The translations under genes and the position numbers were made by a program. This document shows positions 1 through 11,029 of a stretch of 64,000 bases of DNA, in pieces. The notes beneath the pieces are model-generated. The model had not been told where the DNA came from. It made no database searches and was given only the letters and a program-made list of their open reading frames with translations. The number at the start of each line of letters is the position of its first letter. Position 1 is the first letter of the stretch. The stretch is from assembly GCF_027409185.1 (NCBI RefSeq), contig NC_084466.1, forward strand, positions 77,420,501 to 77,484,500, given 5' to 3'. The stretch comes from Cynocephalus volans. Its lineage: Eukaryota; Chordata; Mammalia; Dermoptera; Cynocephalidae.

Positions 1-2830
1 CAATCTCCAATTAACAGTTCCATAAAATGAGTTGCTCCATATGGGGCTGCCTAGGAGAATCCCTGAGGAACTGAAATTTCTCCAACTAATGGTTTGAGCA
101 GTGGTAGCATAATGACAGCTAAAGATAATAGCTTTAAAAAAAAAAAAAAAAAAAAAAGCTCAGTAAGGCTCAAACACAATAAGATGATGGATTAAGTATA
201 GGTTTGTAAAACTTTCATCCTCCAAACAAACAAAATAGGTAAAAATATAACGTAAGTGCTGGAATCAGGGAGGGATTCCACTGGACCCAGACAGAAGATT
301 GCTTACTGGCAACTACCCTCCTTCATAAATGACAGAAGATAGTATAAATACACACCCACTCTAGATAAATCCACAGTCATAAGAAAAAGAAGTGTAGAAA
401 TCTTGACAAATTCTGGAAAGAAGAGCAAACCTTCAGAAAGAATTATGGCCCAAAACATATGCTGGAAAAAAGTGTTGCCAGGGTAAAGTTGAGGTGGAAG
501 ACAGCTGGCTCTAAAAATCTAACAGGAGTTCCAGAAGCAGAACACAGAAAATGGAGGAAAAGAAATAAATAATAAAGATAGCTATACACTGTTTTCAAAT
601 CTGATGTAAAACAAAATGACACCAAAAGGTTGGGAAAAAGGAATGTCAAATAGTAATAAAAAAAGTAGCAAGATTAAGATCAAACAGAATTCAGTCAAAA
701 TAAATTAAAGGGAAAAAAAGATATTTCATATTGTTGAAATAGCACAGTCCATCAAGAATACTTATCAGTCACAGAACTCCTAACATCACATCTATGAAAT
801 ATGTAAAGTAAAAACAGATAGAAATACAAAGAGAAATAGACATACAATTTTTATGGGAAGCATTAATAGAACTATCTCTGCTAAACCAGAAAGTTTGATA
901 GACAACAATAAAAACAAGACATAAAAATTTATATAACCCAATAAAAAAACTCAAGCTAAAACACAGATACATACACACAAATTGATATCCAAGACACTGT
1001 GAATAAACCTTCTTTTCAGACACATATGAAAACACACAGAAAAATTTCTCAATACAGACCAAGAAGTAAAACCATACAAGTTACACTCTTGGCCCAAAAT
1101 TAGCTATATTAGAAGTTAATCACAAAAGGATAACAAAATAAAAAACACCCCCCTCCCTATCCAAAAAATTTTAAAGTCCTTTCGGAGAAAAAAAGAACCA
1201 CACTCAAGAATCAAAACTAAAATCACAACCTATTTAGAAATGAGTAACAAGGGAAATATTACAAAACAAAACTTGTGTTATACCATCGAGCACTCCTTGG
1301 AAGAGGAATGCATATATTAGAAAACAAAAAAGATGAAACATAAGTGAACTAAACATACAACCTAAGTGACTAAAAGAACAAATAATAAATTCAAATAAAG
1401 TTGAAAGAAGGAATGAAGATCATTGAAGAAATTACAGAAATAACAAATGCTCAATCAGTAAAACCAAAAAAGCTGGTTTGTGGAGAATTTCAATGAATGC
1501 CAGTGATAAAAAAAAAAAAAAGCTGGCCAAAAAAATTAGATTCAAGAAAAAAATACATAGAGATGCTGCAAAAATTTACAAAATAAGACAGCCTATGTGA
1601 AAATTTTCTTAACAGATTTTCAAACCAAGAAATGCACGTTTACCAAGAAAAACATGAGTTGCCAAAATCAAATCAGAAAGAAATAAAAAAACTTGGGTTA
1701 ATAAAACATAACAGAAGCTGAGAATAAAAGCTTCAGCTCCTAAAAAAACAGATTCCAAAAGAGTCACCCCTTTTTTAGTTAAGATAATGGGTAGACTGTG
1801 CTAATGCTCCTATCAACCAACAAGAAACAATCATAAAAGTAATTTTTTTAAAAGATACATTTTGCAAGACTGTTAAGAAAATTGTAAAACTTTACGGACA
1901 GAAAAGGAAGATACAGATAGATAGATATATATGAACAGACCAGCCGACTGGCTATATTCATAAATGGGAAGGTTCAATATCAAAGATGGCCACTCTTTCC
2001 AAATACATTTTTTAAATTCGATTTGGTTACAATAAAAATCCTAAAGATTTTTTTCCCAGAATTTGGCAACCTGATTTTAAAATTCACGTGCAAGTATAAA
2101 AAGACGAGAACAGCCGAGACAATTTTGAAGAGTACTAATAAAGAAGATGAGTTACTAACAAACTATCATAATTAAAACATACTGGTTGCAAGGGTACATA
2201 CTAAGCAAATAGAAAAAGGAGCCTAGAAAAGACTCCAATATATAAAGGCACTCGGTATATGACAGATGTGGCATTATAAATTAAAGGAGAAAGAATAAAC
2301 TATTAAATAGCACCAAGGTGAATGGCTATGCATTTGAAAAGATAAAATAAGATCCCTAGCCAACATACACAAAATTAATTTCAAATTAATACAAGTCTGA
2401 AACTGAAAAGCAAACAGGAGCTCTTATATACCACTGGTAGAAGCATAAAGTAACACAACTATTTTAAAAAGCAATTTGGCAATACCTAGAAAGGAGAACA
2501 CCCTTATTCACCAAATTCAATATTACCATTCAGAATAATTGTTTATGAGACAAGAAAAATGTTTACTTTGGCACTGTTTGTAATAGTGGAAATGAAAATA
2601 ATCTGATTATCAACAACAACGATTAACTGTGGTATAAAAATGGATTTACTGTCGTATATTCTAACAATTGAATGCTTTAGCAATTAAAAGAAATTACAGT
2701 ATTTAATCAAATCTAAGATGACATCAATTTTAAGGTGTGCCATTATTTTGTCGTTAAGAAAGAAAATGCCGCCAATTTTTAGACACCACAGATTTAGGCA
2801 GCATCCCAATTTCCAAGATGTTATACCATG
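1..2830 (+). mobile_element. Ancient L1/HAL1-type LINE remnant
   Basis: A-rich sense strand with decayed L1 phrases in order. At 2030-2200 there is the ORF2 C-terminal stretch equivalent to 'caagtataaaaagacgag..aacagcc'. At 2410-2640 there is the L1 3' stretch with ACTGGTAGAAGCATAAAG, CAATTTGGCAATACCTAGA and TTGTAATAGTGGAAATGAA. No open reading frame is left. The 5' portion (1-700) resembles HAL1 leader sequence less securely. Confidence 0.6.
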
Positions 2831-2860
2831 AAAAAATGTAAATCAACATGGCTATACGAG

Positions 2861-2962
2861 TACCTCCCCCCCACCCCCCGGGGCTAGCTGGTACAGGGTT
2901 GAACCCTGGATCTTGGTATTATCAGCACCATTCTCTAACAAAATGAGCTAATCAGCCAGCCC
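2861..2962 (-). mobile_element. tRNA-Ile-derived SINE, monomer
   Basis: The reverse complement reads GGGCTGGCTGATTAGCTC, then GTGCTGATAATACCAAGA and GGGTTCAACCCTGTACC. This is a tRNA-like body with A and B boxes and a GAT-type anticodon loop. A C/G-rich tail replaces poly(A). It has one tRNA unit only, and any target duplication is weak. Confidence 0.8.
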
Positions 2963-3689
2963 TCAAGTATCTTAAAGACACAGAGTTGGGTAAAAAATAG
3001 ATTTTACAATGATAGAAACAATGTCTTTAAAACGTAAAATAGTCTTATGTAAAAATACATATATGTAAAATGAGGATGAAAACATGCATGGGAATGATAT
3101 ACATTAACATCAGGATAATTGTTATCTCTTAGTAAAAAAGGCAGAAGGGGTAGAAATAGGTTATGAGCTTTGGCCACACCTCTTAACATTTACATCTAAT
3201 TAAAAACAAAAAAGAGACTACAGATTTTGCATGGCTTTTTTATATACGCTAAAGTGAGCTTACCCTCTCCTCTGAGGGACAGAGGCAAATCAAGCACTCC
3301 ACAGCCTCTGTGACACACACAATTACGAAATATTTATTCTTCAAACACAATAAAGAAACACAGCTTGCTAAAGATTCCTGAGAGATTTCTCTGCTCAGAG
3401 AGTGGGGAGGGAGAACAAGTGTGTGTGTGTACATGCATGTGTGTGTGTTCTGAGGAGGGGAGTTAGTATGAACTAAAATAAACTTGGCAAAGTGTTAACA
3501 TCTATCTTGTATACTCGGTGAATGAGATCACGAATGTCTATTATTTCCTGGATGTCTGAAATATTATTTTACTTGAAAACTTTTCAAATAAAATTTTTAA
3601 AATCACCAAGTACAATTTTAAAAGTGAGCTCTATCAAAATTTCACATAGCAAATAATTCCTACTCTATACAAACTGTTTCACAGAAAAA
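2963..3689. other. Intergenic, no gene recognised
   Basis: A short interrupted (TG)n patch lies at 3419-3449. The short ORFs here have no recognisable domain and sit in low-complexity AT-rich sequence. Confidence 0.5.
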
Positions 3690-5880
3690 TACGGATAGCT
3701 TTCCAATTCATTCTAGAAGGTCAGCAAAATCCATTATACCAATACTAGAATACGGGCAGCATAACAAAGAAAATTATAAAGCAATCTCACTAATCAATAC
3801 TGATATGAGAATATCAAGTAAAATGTTAGCACAATGAATCTAGTAGCATGTCCAAGCTGGGTTAAACCTACCAAAGCAAGGATGATTCTATACATGGACT
3901 CTATTAATATAATTCATTGCATTAATAATTATTTTTTTTTAAAACTACCATGCAAAAATGGAATTCAACACACATTCCAGATTTATTTTTTAATAACCCT
4001 GATTAGAAACAGAAACGTTCTTAAATTGGAAAAAGAATTTGATTTCTATTATTTAACAATTCTCTGGAGGACCCAACCAACACAATTAGACCAGAAAAAC
4101 ATTAGGTGTAAGTATCAAAACAATTAGAAATAATGCTGACAAAACTAATTGCAGGTAGTATTATCTAACAAATCCAATAGAATTAACTGAAAAACAATTA
4201 AAATAAGAATTCAGCAAAGTGGCTGAAAACAAAATAGTACAGCACCCATGACCAATTAGAAAATAATGAAATGATAACAATAACATTGTAATAATAAAAC
4301 CTATAAAGTATTTTTTAAAGTTGCCTATTCTTATGAAGAAAGTAATAAAACTATTGAAAGGCCTTTAAAATTTTTTTATCTTATATCAAATCATAGTCCA
4401 GAGGGGGGAAGAGAGGAAAATCTACCTCAGCAGGAAGACTCAATATTGTAAAGATGTTGATGCTTTGCAAATTAATCTATACAATGTAGTGTCATTCCTA
4501 TAAAGATATCAACAGGATTTTTTAAATCAATGACAACAAGCTGATTTCTCTGAATGTGACTGAATGTGAGAAAATAACAGGAATAGCCAAGAATAACCAA
4601 GACATTTTAAAAATTAAGACTCAGGTAAAATTTTTGGACCAAATATAAAAACACATACAAAAATGGCAAATTAGATGCTGGTACAGCCACAGACAAAAAG
4701 ATCAATGACCTAAGAGTTCCAAAACAGACCCAGATATATAAAGATTTCTAGTTCATGATACCCATGGCATTTCAAAAGACAACCACATACAATATACAAA
4801 AGTAGTCCCCAGATGGATTAATTAATTTAATGGGGGGGGGGAGGAAGACTGTAAGTATTAGAAAAAAACAGGAAAATTTTTTCAAAATAGTGTAGTAAGC
4901 ACAAAACCCAGAAGCCATAATGAAAAATACTGACAGGTTTGAGCCCATATAAACACTTTTGCATTATATGACAGAAGAAGGATAACGACTAGGAAAATAT
5001 ATCCACTTAATAAACAACAGACTAATACCAGAATATCTAAAGAGTTTATAGAAAGATGGTAAGCTCACTCTCACCATATATGCTATCCAAAAACTGCTAT
5101 ACATTTTTATAAGAAATAAAATGTTGCAGGTGTGGCTAAACCCATCCCCTCTTCCTCCCTTATTATTACAAGACAACAATGATAAAAAGACAATCAACTA
5201 AATAGAAAAATGGGCAAAGAATATGAACAATACACAGACTATAAAGAGATAATCAAAATGAAAATATATGCAACAATGTTTCATTTGTAATTGGAGACAT
5301 GCAAATAAAGACAAAATAATTTTTTAGCCACTGCTTGACAAAAATTTAAAAACAGTATTAATTGGTGGATTTTTTGGAAAGGAATGTGGCAGAATATTTA
5401 AAAATTCGAAGGGACTCCACAACCCTCTACACATAAGTTGATTTCTTACAGGAAAAGTGGCACTTGAGCACAAAGACATATATACCGGGATGATGATTTG
5501 CTGTATCTTTTGTAACAGTGAAAAACATAAATAACCCAAATACCCATCAGTATAACTGTGATTAAATAAATCATGGCATAGCTGTACAATGGGTATTCTG
5601 CAGTTGTTAAAAAGGGTCAGATAAACCCACGTGTACTGAAAGGAACAGCTTTCCAAGAACATTAGACAAAAATGTAGACAGGTATAGCATGATCCCACCT
5701 ATCTGAAAACAAAGATATACAGACATATATATGACTGAGAACATGAAACACTGAAATCCTGATCTAGTGAACTGAAGGTTGATCATCATATTTTACCCTT
5801 ATCGTCTATGCTGTTTTTACCTCCTTTCTGTGGGAAAGTATTTAGGGTATACTGGTGTACATTTTTAAGTTAAAAAAAAA
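3690..5880 (+). mobile_element. L1 remnant, ORF2 C-terminal half to 3' end
   Basis: At 3725-3930 the L1 reverse-transcriptase region is readable in decayed form: TCAGCAAAATCCATTATACC, then GTAAAATGTTAGCACAATGA, a Gly-Phe-type 'agctgggttaaacc', and CTATTAATATAATTCATTGC. At 5480-5720 the L1M-type 3' stretch appears, with AACCCAAATACCCATCAGTA and AAATCATGGCATAGCTGTAC. Many stops and indels make it a fossil. Confidence 0.75.
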
Positions 5881-5885
5881 AATTT

Positions 5886-6055
5886 GGGCCGGCCCTGTGG
5901 CGCACTCAGGAGAGTGCAGCGCTTGGGAGCGCAGCGACGCTCCCGCTGCGGGTTCGGATCCCATATAGGACTGGCCAGTGCACTCACTGGCTGAGTGCCG
6001 GTCATGAAAAAGACAAAAATAAATAAATAAATAAATAATTTAAAAAAAAAAAAAT
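5886..6055 (+). mobile_element. tRNA-Ile-derived SINE, shortened-dimer type
   Basis: Starts GGGCCGGCCCTGTGGCGCAC. The anticodon arm is replaced by a self-complementary GGGAGCGCAGCGACGCTCCC insert, followed by the B box GGTTCGGATCC and a truncated second unit CACTGGCTGAGTGCCGGTCA. It ends in an (AAAT)n and A tail. It interrupts the boundary of the preceding L1. Confidence 0.85.
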
Positions 6056-6794
6056 TAACTGGCTGTGACTTAATGTGAATACTGTTTGCTTATTTGAATA
6101 ACTGAACTAACTATAGAACTCAGTTCTAACAATTTCTAGTTATAAACATTTGAGGCTTGAAAACAAGACAACTGCTTACTTGAGAGCTAAATTAAGCTAA
6201 TATTTTTATATTACAGTTAGATCTAACCGGACTTGCGACTTATAGTCCCTTAACTGTATTATACATCCTTCCAAAGCTGTTGTGTTAAATCATAATAGTT
6301 TCATATCTTTATGCTTTTGCTTTAAAAAGCTGTCAGTAGTTTCCTTAGCTAGCTTTGGAACTCAAGGTCCTTATATGATAGTCTCCCAAATTACTTTTGC
6401 AAGGAAATTGCCTCACTATTCAACAACTCAAAAAGTTCCCTGCTTCAGCCAAGCTGGTCTCCTCCATTGCCAAACATGTCTTGTATGCACAGAACCTGAA
6501 ACGTTCAGATACCATCTATAGGATGCTAACAGTATTCCCATCTCTCCCCTGATCTTTATACATAACTAGAGTTATCATGTTTACTATATACATAACTATA
6601 GTATCATGCCTATAGGCACCCTGGGGCTTAATGCAGAAAACGAACACTAAAGCTCAACAATGTAAATTAGGTTAAATGAACAAAATTTATATTTTTATCC
6701 ATCGCTTCCCCAAGATCTTTCTGAAGTATTTTATATACTTTCAATAAATAGAAAGGAGTTTTAGTTTAAGTAAATTGTTTAAATTCTAATCCAA
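6056..6794. other. Intergenic, nothing recognised
   Basis: AT-rich sequence without a clear repeat or coding signal. Confidence 0.4.
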
Positions 6795-6995
6795 ATCAAG
6801 AGTAAGTATTGGTTAAGACCCTGGGCTCAGATTGGCTCCACTCTGTGACCTTTTGGGCAAGTCACCTAAAGTCTAGGTATCCTTATTTATAAAATGTTGA
6901 TAATCAATGTTTCTTACAAGGTGGTTTAAGATCATGGGAGATAATGTAGGTGAACAGGTATCAGAGTATCCAATAAAATGTGGCCAATATTATGT
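6795..6995 (+). mobile_element. MIR SINE
   Basis: Contains the MIR core and tail in order: GGTTAAGACCCTGGGCTCAG, then CACTCTGTGACCTTTTGGGC, AAGTCACCTAAAGTCTAGG and GGAGATAATGTAGGTGAA. Diverged but readable. Confidence 0.75.
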
Positions 6996-7080
6996 TCATT
7001 CTCTTGACTAGACATAATTTCTCAACACAATTTGAGAATTATCACTATTTCTTTAAGATTTATTAAACAAATGTTTATTT

Positions 7081-7237
7081 GGGGCCGACCCCGTGGCGCA
7101 CTCGGGAGAGTGCGGCGCTGGGAGCGCAGCAGTGCTCCCGCCCACGGGTTCGGATCCTATATAAGGATGGCCGTTGCGCTGCTCACTGGCTGAGCGCAGT
7201 GCGGCCGGTCACAAAAAGACAAAAAAAAAAAAAAAAA
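7081..7237 (+). mobile_element. tRNA-Ile-derived SINE with target duplication
   Basis: Starts GGGGCCGACCCCGTGGCGCA. It has the modified anticodon arm GCTGGGAGCGCAGCAGTGCT, the B box GGGTTCGGATCC, a shortened second unit and an A tail. It is flanked by AAATGTTTATTT at 7069-7080 and 7238-7249, an exact 12-bp target-site duplication, so the insertion is fairly recent. Confidence 0.92.
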
Positions 7238-7254
7238 AAATGTTTATTTGATGA

Positions 7255-7460
7255 TTGTTTGAGGTAGTACAGAAAGAGCATGGCTTTAGAGTAAAAACAG
7301 ATGTGATCAAATCATCTTCACTACTTTAAATGAGGAATCTTGAGTAAACCACAATCTGTGACCCTCAGTTTTCTCATCTATTAAAGGGTATACCATCAAC
7401 TACCACACAGCTATAGTAAGGATTATATGACAGAATAATATATGTAAAGCAAGCCTCTCC
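7255..7460 (+). mobile_element. MIR SINE
   Basis: The phrases GAAAGAGCATGGCTTTAGAG, TTGAGTAAACCACAATCTGT and CTCAGTTTTCTCATCTATTA follow the MIR order from tRNA-related region to tail. Confidence 0.7.
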
Positions 7461-7889
7461 TGTATTTATCAATGAGAGTTATTCAAGCATGTTGGTATGT
7501 TGCTGGAATCAAGTTTTTTATTAATAAATTCATATAGTCTATTATTATTCTCTGTTGCAGTATATGTGAAAGAACACTGAAACATATTTCTGAGTCCTAT
7601 GCAGTGGTATCTTTATCGCACAAGAATTTAAATGTAAAAGTGACAATTTTATCAATTCACCTGAAAACCCCATTACCCCATCCCTGCAAACTACTAAATT
7701 CAAGTTACCATAAAAACAAATTTCTTAATAGTTACATGTTTTCAGACTTTGGAAATGCCAGATGTTGTGAAATGTGCACGTTTTTATTTTGGAAGCTGTC
7801 ACCATCAATTTGAAAGACACAAAGAACTAGAATCTAATCATCTAAAGCTCCCAAAGATTATGCAAATACTAATAAATGACATGCTGAGA

Positions 7890-8760
7890 CTCATGACAAT
7901 TGACACCAAATGCTTTATCCTGGTGAATATGTCCCATGTACTCCCCATGTCAGTAAATGGCACCACCACTAAGTTTCTCACGCTCAATAGGAATGATCTT
8001 TGATTCATCTCCCTCACACCTCTATATCCAATCCATCAGCAGCAAGAGCTGCTGACTACAACTTCAAAACATATCATGAATCCAACTACTTCTCACAGCT
8101 TCTGTCACTACCACTGTGTACTAAGTGACCAAATGGTCTAGACTACTGTCATACCTCAATAAAATTGAGTTTCTGCTCTCACAGTCCACACAGCAGCCAG
8201 GATAATATTTTTAAAAATTTGAACAACAAAAAAAACACCTTGTCGGGCCGGCCTGTGGCTCACTCGGGAGAGTGCGGTGCTGATAACACCAAGGCCCCGG
8301 GTTCAGATCCCATATACGGATGGCCGGTTTGCCCACTGGCTGAGCGTGGTGCTGACACCACCAAGTCAAGGGTTAAGATCCCCTTACCGGTCATCTTTTT
8401 AAAACAAACAAACAAAAAAAAACCTTGTCTCTCGCCTACTCAAAGCCCTACAATGTATACCTATCAACCTTTGAACAAAACTCCCAAGAGATATACAGGT
8501 GTGATCTGGCTCTTTGCTAGCTCCTGACCATCCTTCCTACCCCTTTATCTTTTGCTCACTTCAACTCCTGAAACACTTCTAGAAATACCCAATGCACAAT
8601 GCTCATTCCTGCCTAAGGGCTTTTGAATTTACTCTTCCCTCTTCCTGGAATACTCTTCTCCCAGTTATTCATATGGCTTGATCCATCACTTAACTGAGGT
8701 CCATGCTCAGATGTCGCCTTCTCAAAGAAGTCTTCTTCAACCACCTTATATAAAATAGCC
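7890..8760 (+). mobile_element. LINE2 (L2) remnant split by a SINE
   Basis: L2 3' phrases in order: CCAATCCATCAGCAGCAAGA, CACACAGCAGCCAGGATAAT, then after the SINE TACTCAAAGCCCTACAATGT, CTTCCCTCTTCCTGGAATAC and TCAGATGTCGCCTTCTCAAA. Very old and non-coding. Confidence 0.8.
8245..8420 (+). mobile_element. tRNA-Ile-derived SINE, full dimer
   Basis: Two tRNA-like units in tandem. Unit one has GTGCTGATAACACCAAGG and GGGTTCAGATCCCATATA. Unit two has CACTGGCTGAGCGTGGTGCT and CAAGTCAAGGGTTAAGATCC, ending CTTACCGGTCATC and an A-rich tail. CCTTGTC flanks both ends as a probable target duplication inside the L2. Confidence 0.9.
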
Positions 8761-8985
8761 TTCCTGCTGGGGTGCTGGGCTGGAAAACCTGAATGAAATC
8801 TCCTCTGGCATTGCTGTGCTAAAGGGAGAAACCTGTCACATCATGCAGGTCTTACTCTCAAGACATTTGAAACAAGTGGACTGAGTCTAACTAAAGCTGC
8901 AATTCAGGCCCAACTTCATAGATTGAGATGATAAATCTCTATAACGCCTTAAAAAAAAAAAAAAAAAAAAAAGCCAATACTCTCT
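8761..8985 (+). repeat. Unclassified segment ending in a poly(A) run
   Basis: A non-A-rich sequence of about 190 bases runs into a pure A tract of about 22 at 8951-8972. It lies between the L2 remnant and the L1. It could be L1 leader sequence or the 3' end of a retrocopied transcript. No frame is open across it. Confidence 0.35.
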
Positions 8986-10740
8986 GAGGGAAAATCACGT
9001 CAACCTCAATCCTTTAGTTCTTTTATACACAATGTCCTGCATTAAAGAAAAAAGTTACAAGACCTATAGAGAGGAAGAAAAAATTATGACCAGGAAAACT
9101 GTGATAAATATTCAAGAGAAAAAAGAATTAGACAAAAGAATAAAACCCACAGGTGATTCAGATGATGGAGTGAGCTGGCAAAGATTGAACTACATAACTA
9201 TGTTAAAGAAAAAGAGAAAAAGATGAATAGAAAGATAGACTTTTAACAGAGAACTGAAATCTATAAAATATTATTACCTGAACATTCTAGAACTAAAAAA
9301 ATATATTTGAAATTAATAACTAATTGGATGAGTTAAACAGTAGACTGGACATGGCAAAGAAAGAATTGATAAATACAGAGATGGGTCAATAGAAAATATC
9401 AAAAATGAAGCACAGAGAGAAAAAAAAGTAAAAATAAAACAAAGAAATTAAAAGGTACATGGGACACAAAGAGTCTAACATATTTATAACTGTAGTGTCA
9501 GAAAGAGAACAGATAATTAAACAGAAGTAATATGTGACAAAATAATGGCCAAGAATTTTTCAAAACTGATGAAAGACATCAACCCCCAGACTCAAGAGGT
9601 CAGCAAATCCTAAGCAGGATAAATAAAATGAAAACCATACCTAGGTACATCATAGTCAAACTGCTCAAAACATATAAGATACAGAGAAAATACTAAAAGC
9701 AATTAAAAAAAAAAAAAGGCCCATTACCTACAAAGAATAAAAAGATTTCTGGCTAACTTCTCAAAAGAGAAGACAAAAACTAGAAGATAATGAAATGTTA
9801 ACTTTTAAAGTGCCAAATAAATAAAACTGCCAATTTAGGATTCTGTATCCAACAAAAGCACCCTTCAAAATGAAGGTACAGTAAAGATCTTTCAAACATA
9901 CACAAGCTGCCTGAGTTAACTGCCAGCAGACCCACAAGACAAGCAATAATTTAAAAAGGTCTTCAGGCTGAAGAAAAATAAAGATGGAAGTAGAAAATGA
10001 TCAAAAGTAAATAAATAAAGGAAGAAAGAGCAAAGAAAGGAAAAAAAATGTATGAATAAACATGAAAGAACACTGACTATTTAAAGCAACAATATTGTAG
10101 CATTTATAACCAAAAAATGTACCACTATAGCACAAAGAATAGACACAGCAATAGAGTTGGGTTGTTTTAAAATTTTTGCATTGTTCTGAAAGTGATAAAA
10201 GCATTAATACAAACAGACTGTAATAAGTCAAACATAGATACTGTAATCTATAGGGTAACCACCCACTAATATAATCAGATATAGCTAAAAAGCTAACAAG
10301 AGATAGAATAGTAAGAAGTACTTTACTGAGCCAAAAGAATGTAGGAAAAGGAGAAAGTCAAGAAATAAAGGAGATATTAGCAAAAAAAAAAAAAAAGAGT
10401 GCAAGATGGTAGACTTAATACCAACTATTACCAGTAATTACACTAAAGGACAAAGACTCTCAGATTAGATAACATAATAAGATCCAAGTATAAAATGTTC
10501 ACATAAAATACACTTTAAACATAAGGACACAAATAGGTTGAAAATTAAAAGAACAGAAAAAGTTTTATCACGCAAAAGATAGCTAAAACAAAACTGGTAT
10601 GGATATATTAATATCAGGCAAAGTAGCAATGAAGTATTCATACAGTACCAAGTGACATTTTATAATTATAAAAGTGTCACTTCATCATGAAGATATAACA
10701 ATTGTAAATTTTATGCACCGAATAACAAATCTTCAAAGTA
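8986..10740 (+). mobile_element. L1 remnant, ORF1 to start of ORF2
   Basis: At 9545-9945 the L1 ORF1 C-terminal coding stretch is clear in order: CAAGAATTTTTCAAAACTGA, ATCATAGTCAAACTGCTCAA, GGCTAACTTCTCAAAAGAGA, AATTTAGGATTCTGTATCCA and CAAAAGCACCCTTCAAAATG. At 10430-10725 the ORF2 start region follows: CAGTAATTACACTAAAGGAC, ATTAATATCAGGCAAAGTAG and CATGAAGATATAACAATTGT. Stops are frequent. Confidence 0.8.
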
Positions 10741-10744
10741 CATA

Positions 10745-10998
10745 AAATAGCTTCTCCCCCAATCACTTTTACTCTCTATCCTGCTTTCCCTTTTTTTATT
10801 CATTGTATTTTTCACAATCACACATCATATATTTAATTACTTTTTCCTTATTTGCCCACCCCAACACAATGTAAGCACCACAAGGGCAGGGACTTCGTCT
10901 ATCTTGATCATACTTGCTCCTCCATAAACTTGAGTAAACTTTTTTAGTGCCTGGCACATAGTAGGCACTCCATAAATGTTTGCTGAACAAATTAATAA
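10745..10998 (+). mobile_element. LINE2 3' end
   Basis: Diagnostic L2 terminus: ACCACAAGGGCAGGGACTTC, then TGCCTGGCACATAGTAGGCA and CTCCATAAATGTTTGCTGAA. It marks the outer limit of the PDS5B transcript. Confidence 0.85.
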
Positions 10999-11029
10999 AA
11001 CTGCCACTAGTAATTTATTTTCTTAGTGC

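Noticed and set aside
5324..5698. 124-residue minus-strand ORF
   Set aside because: Antisense to a plus-strand L1 remnant, with no domain recognised.
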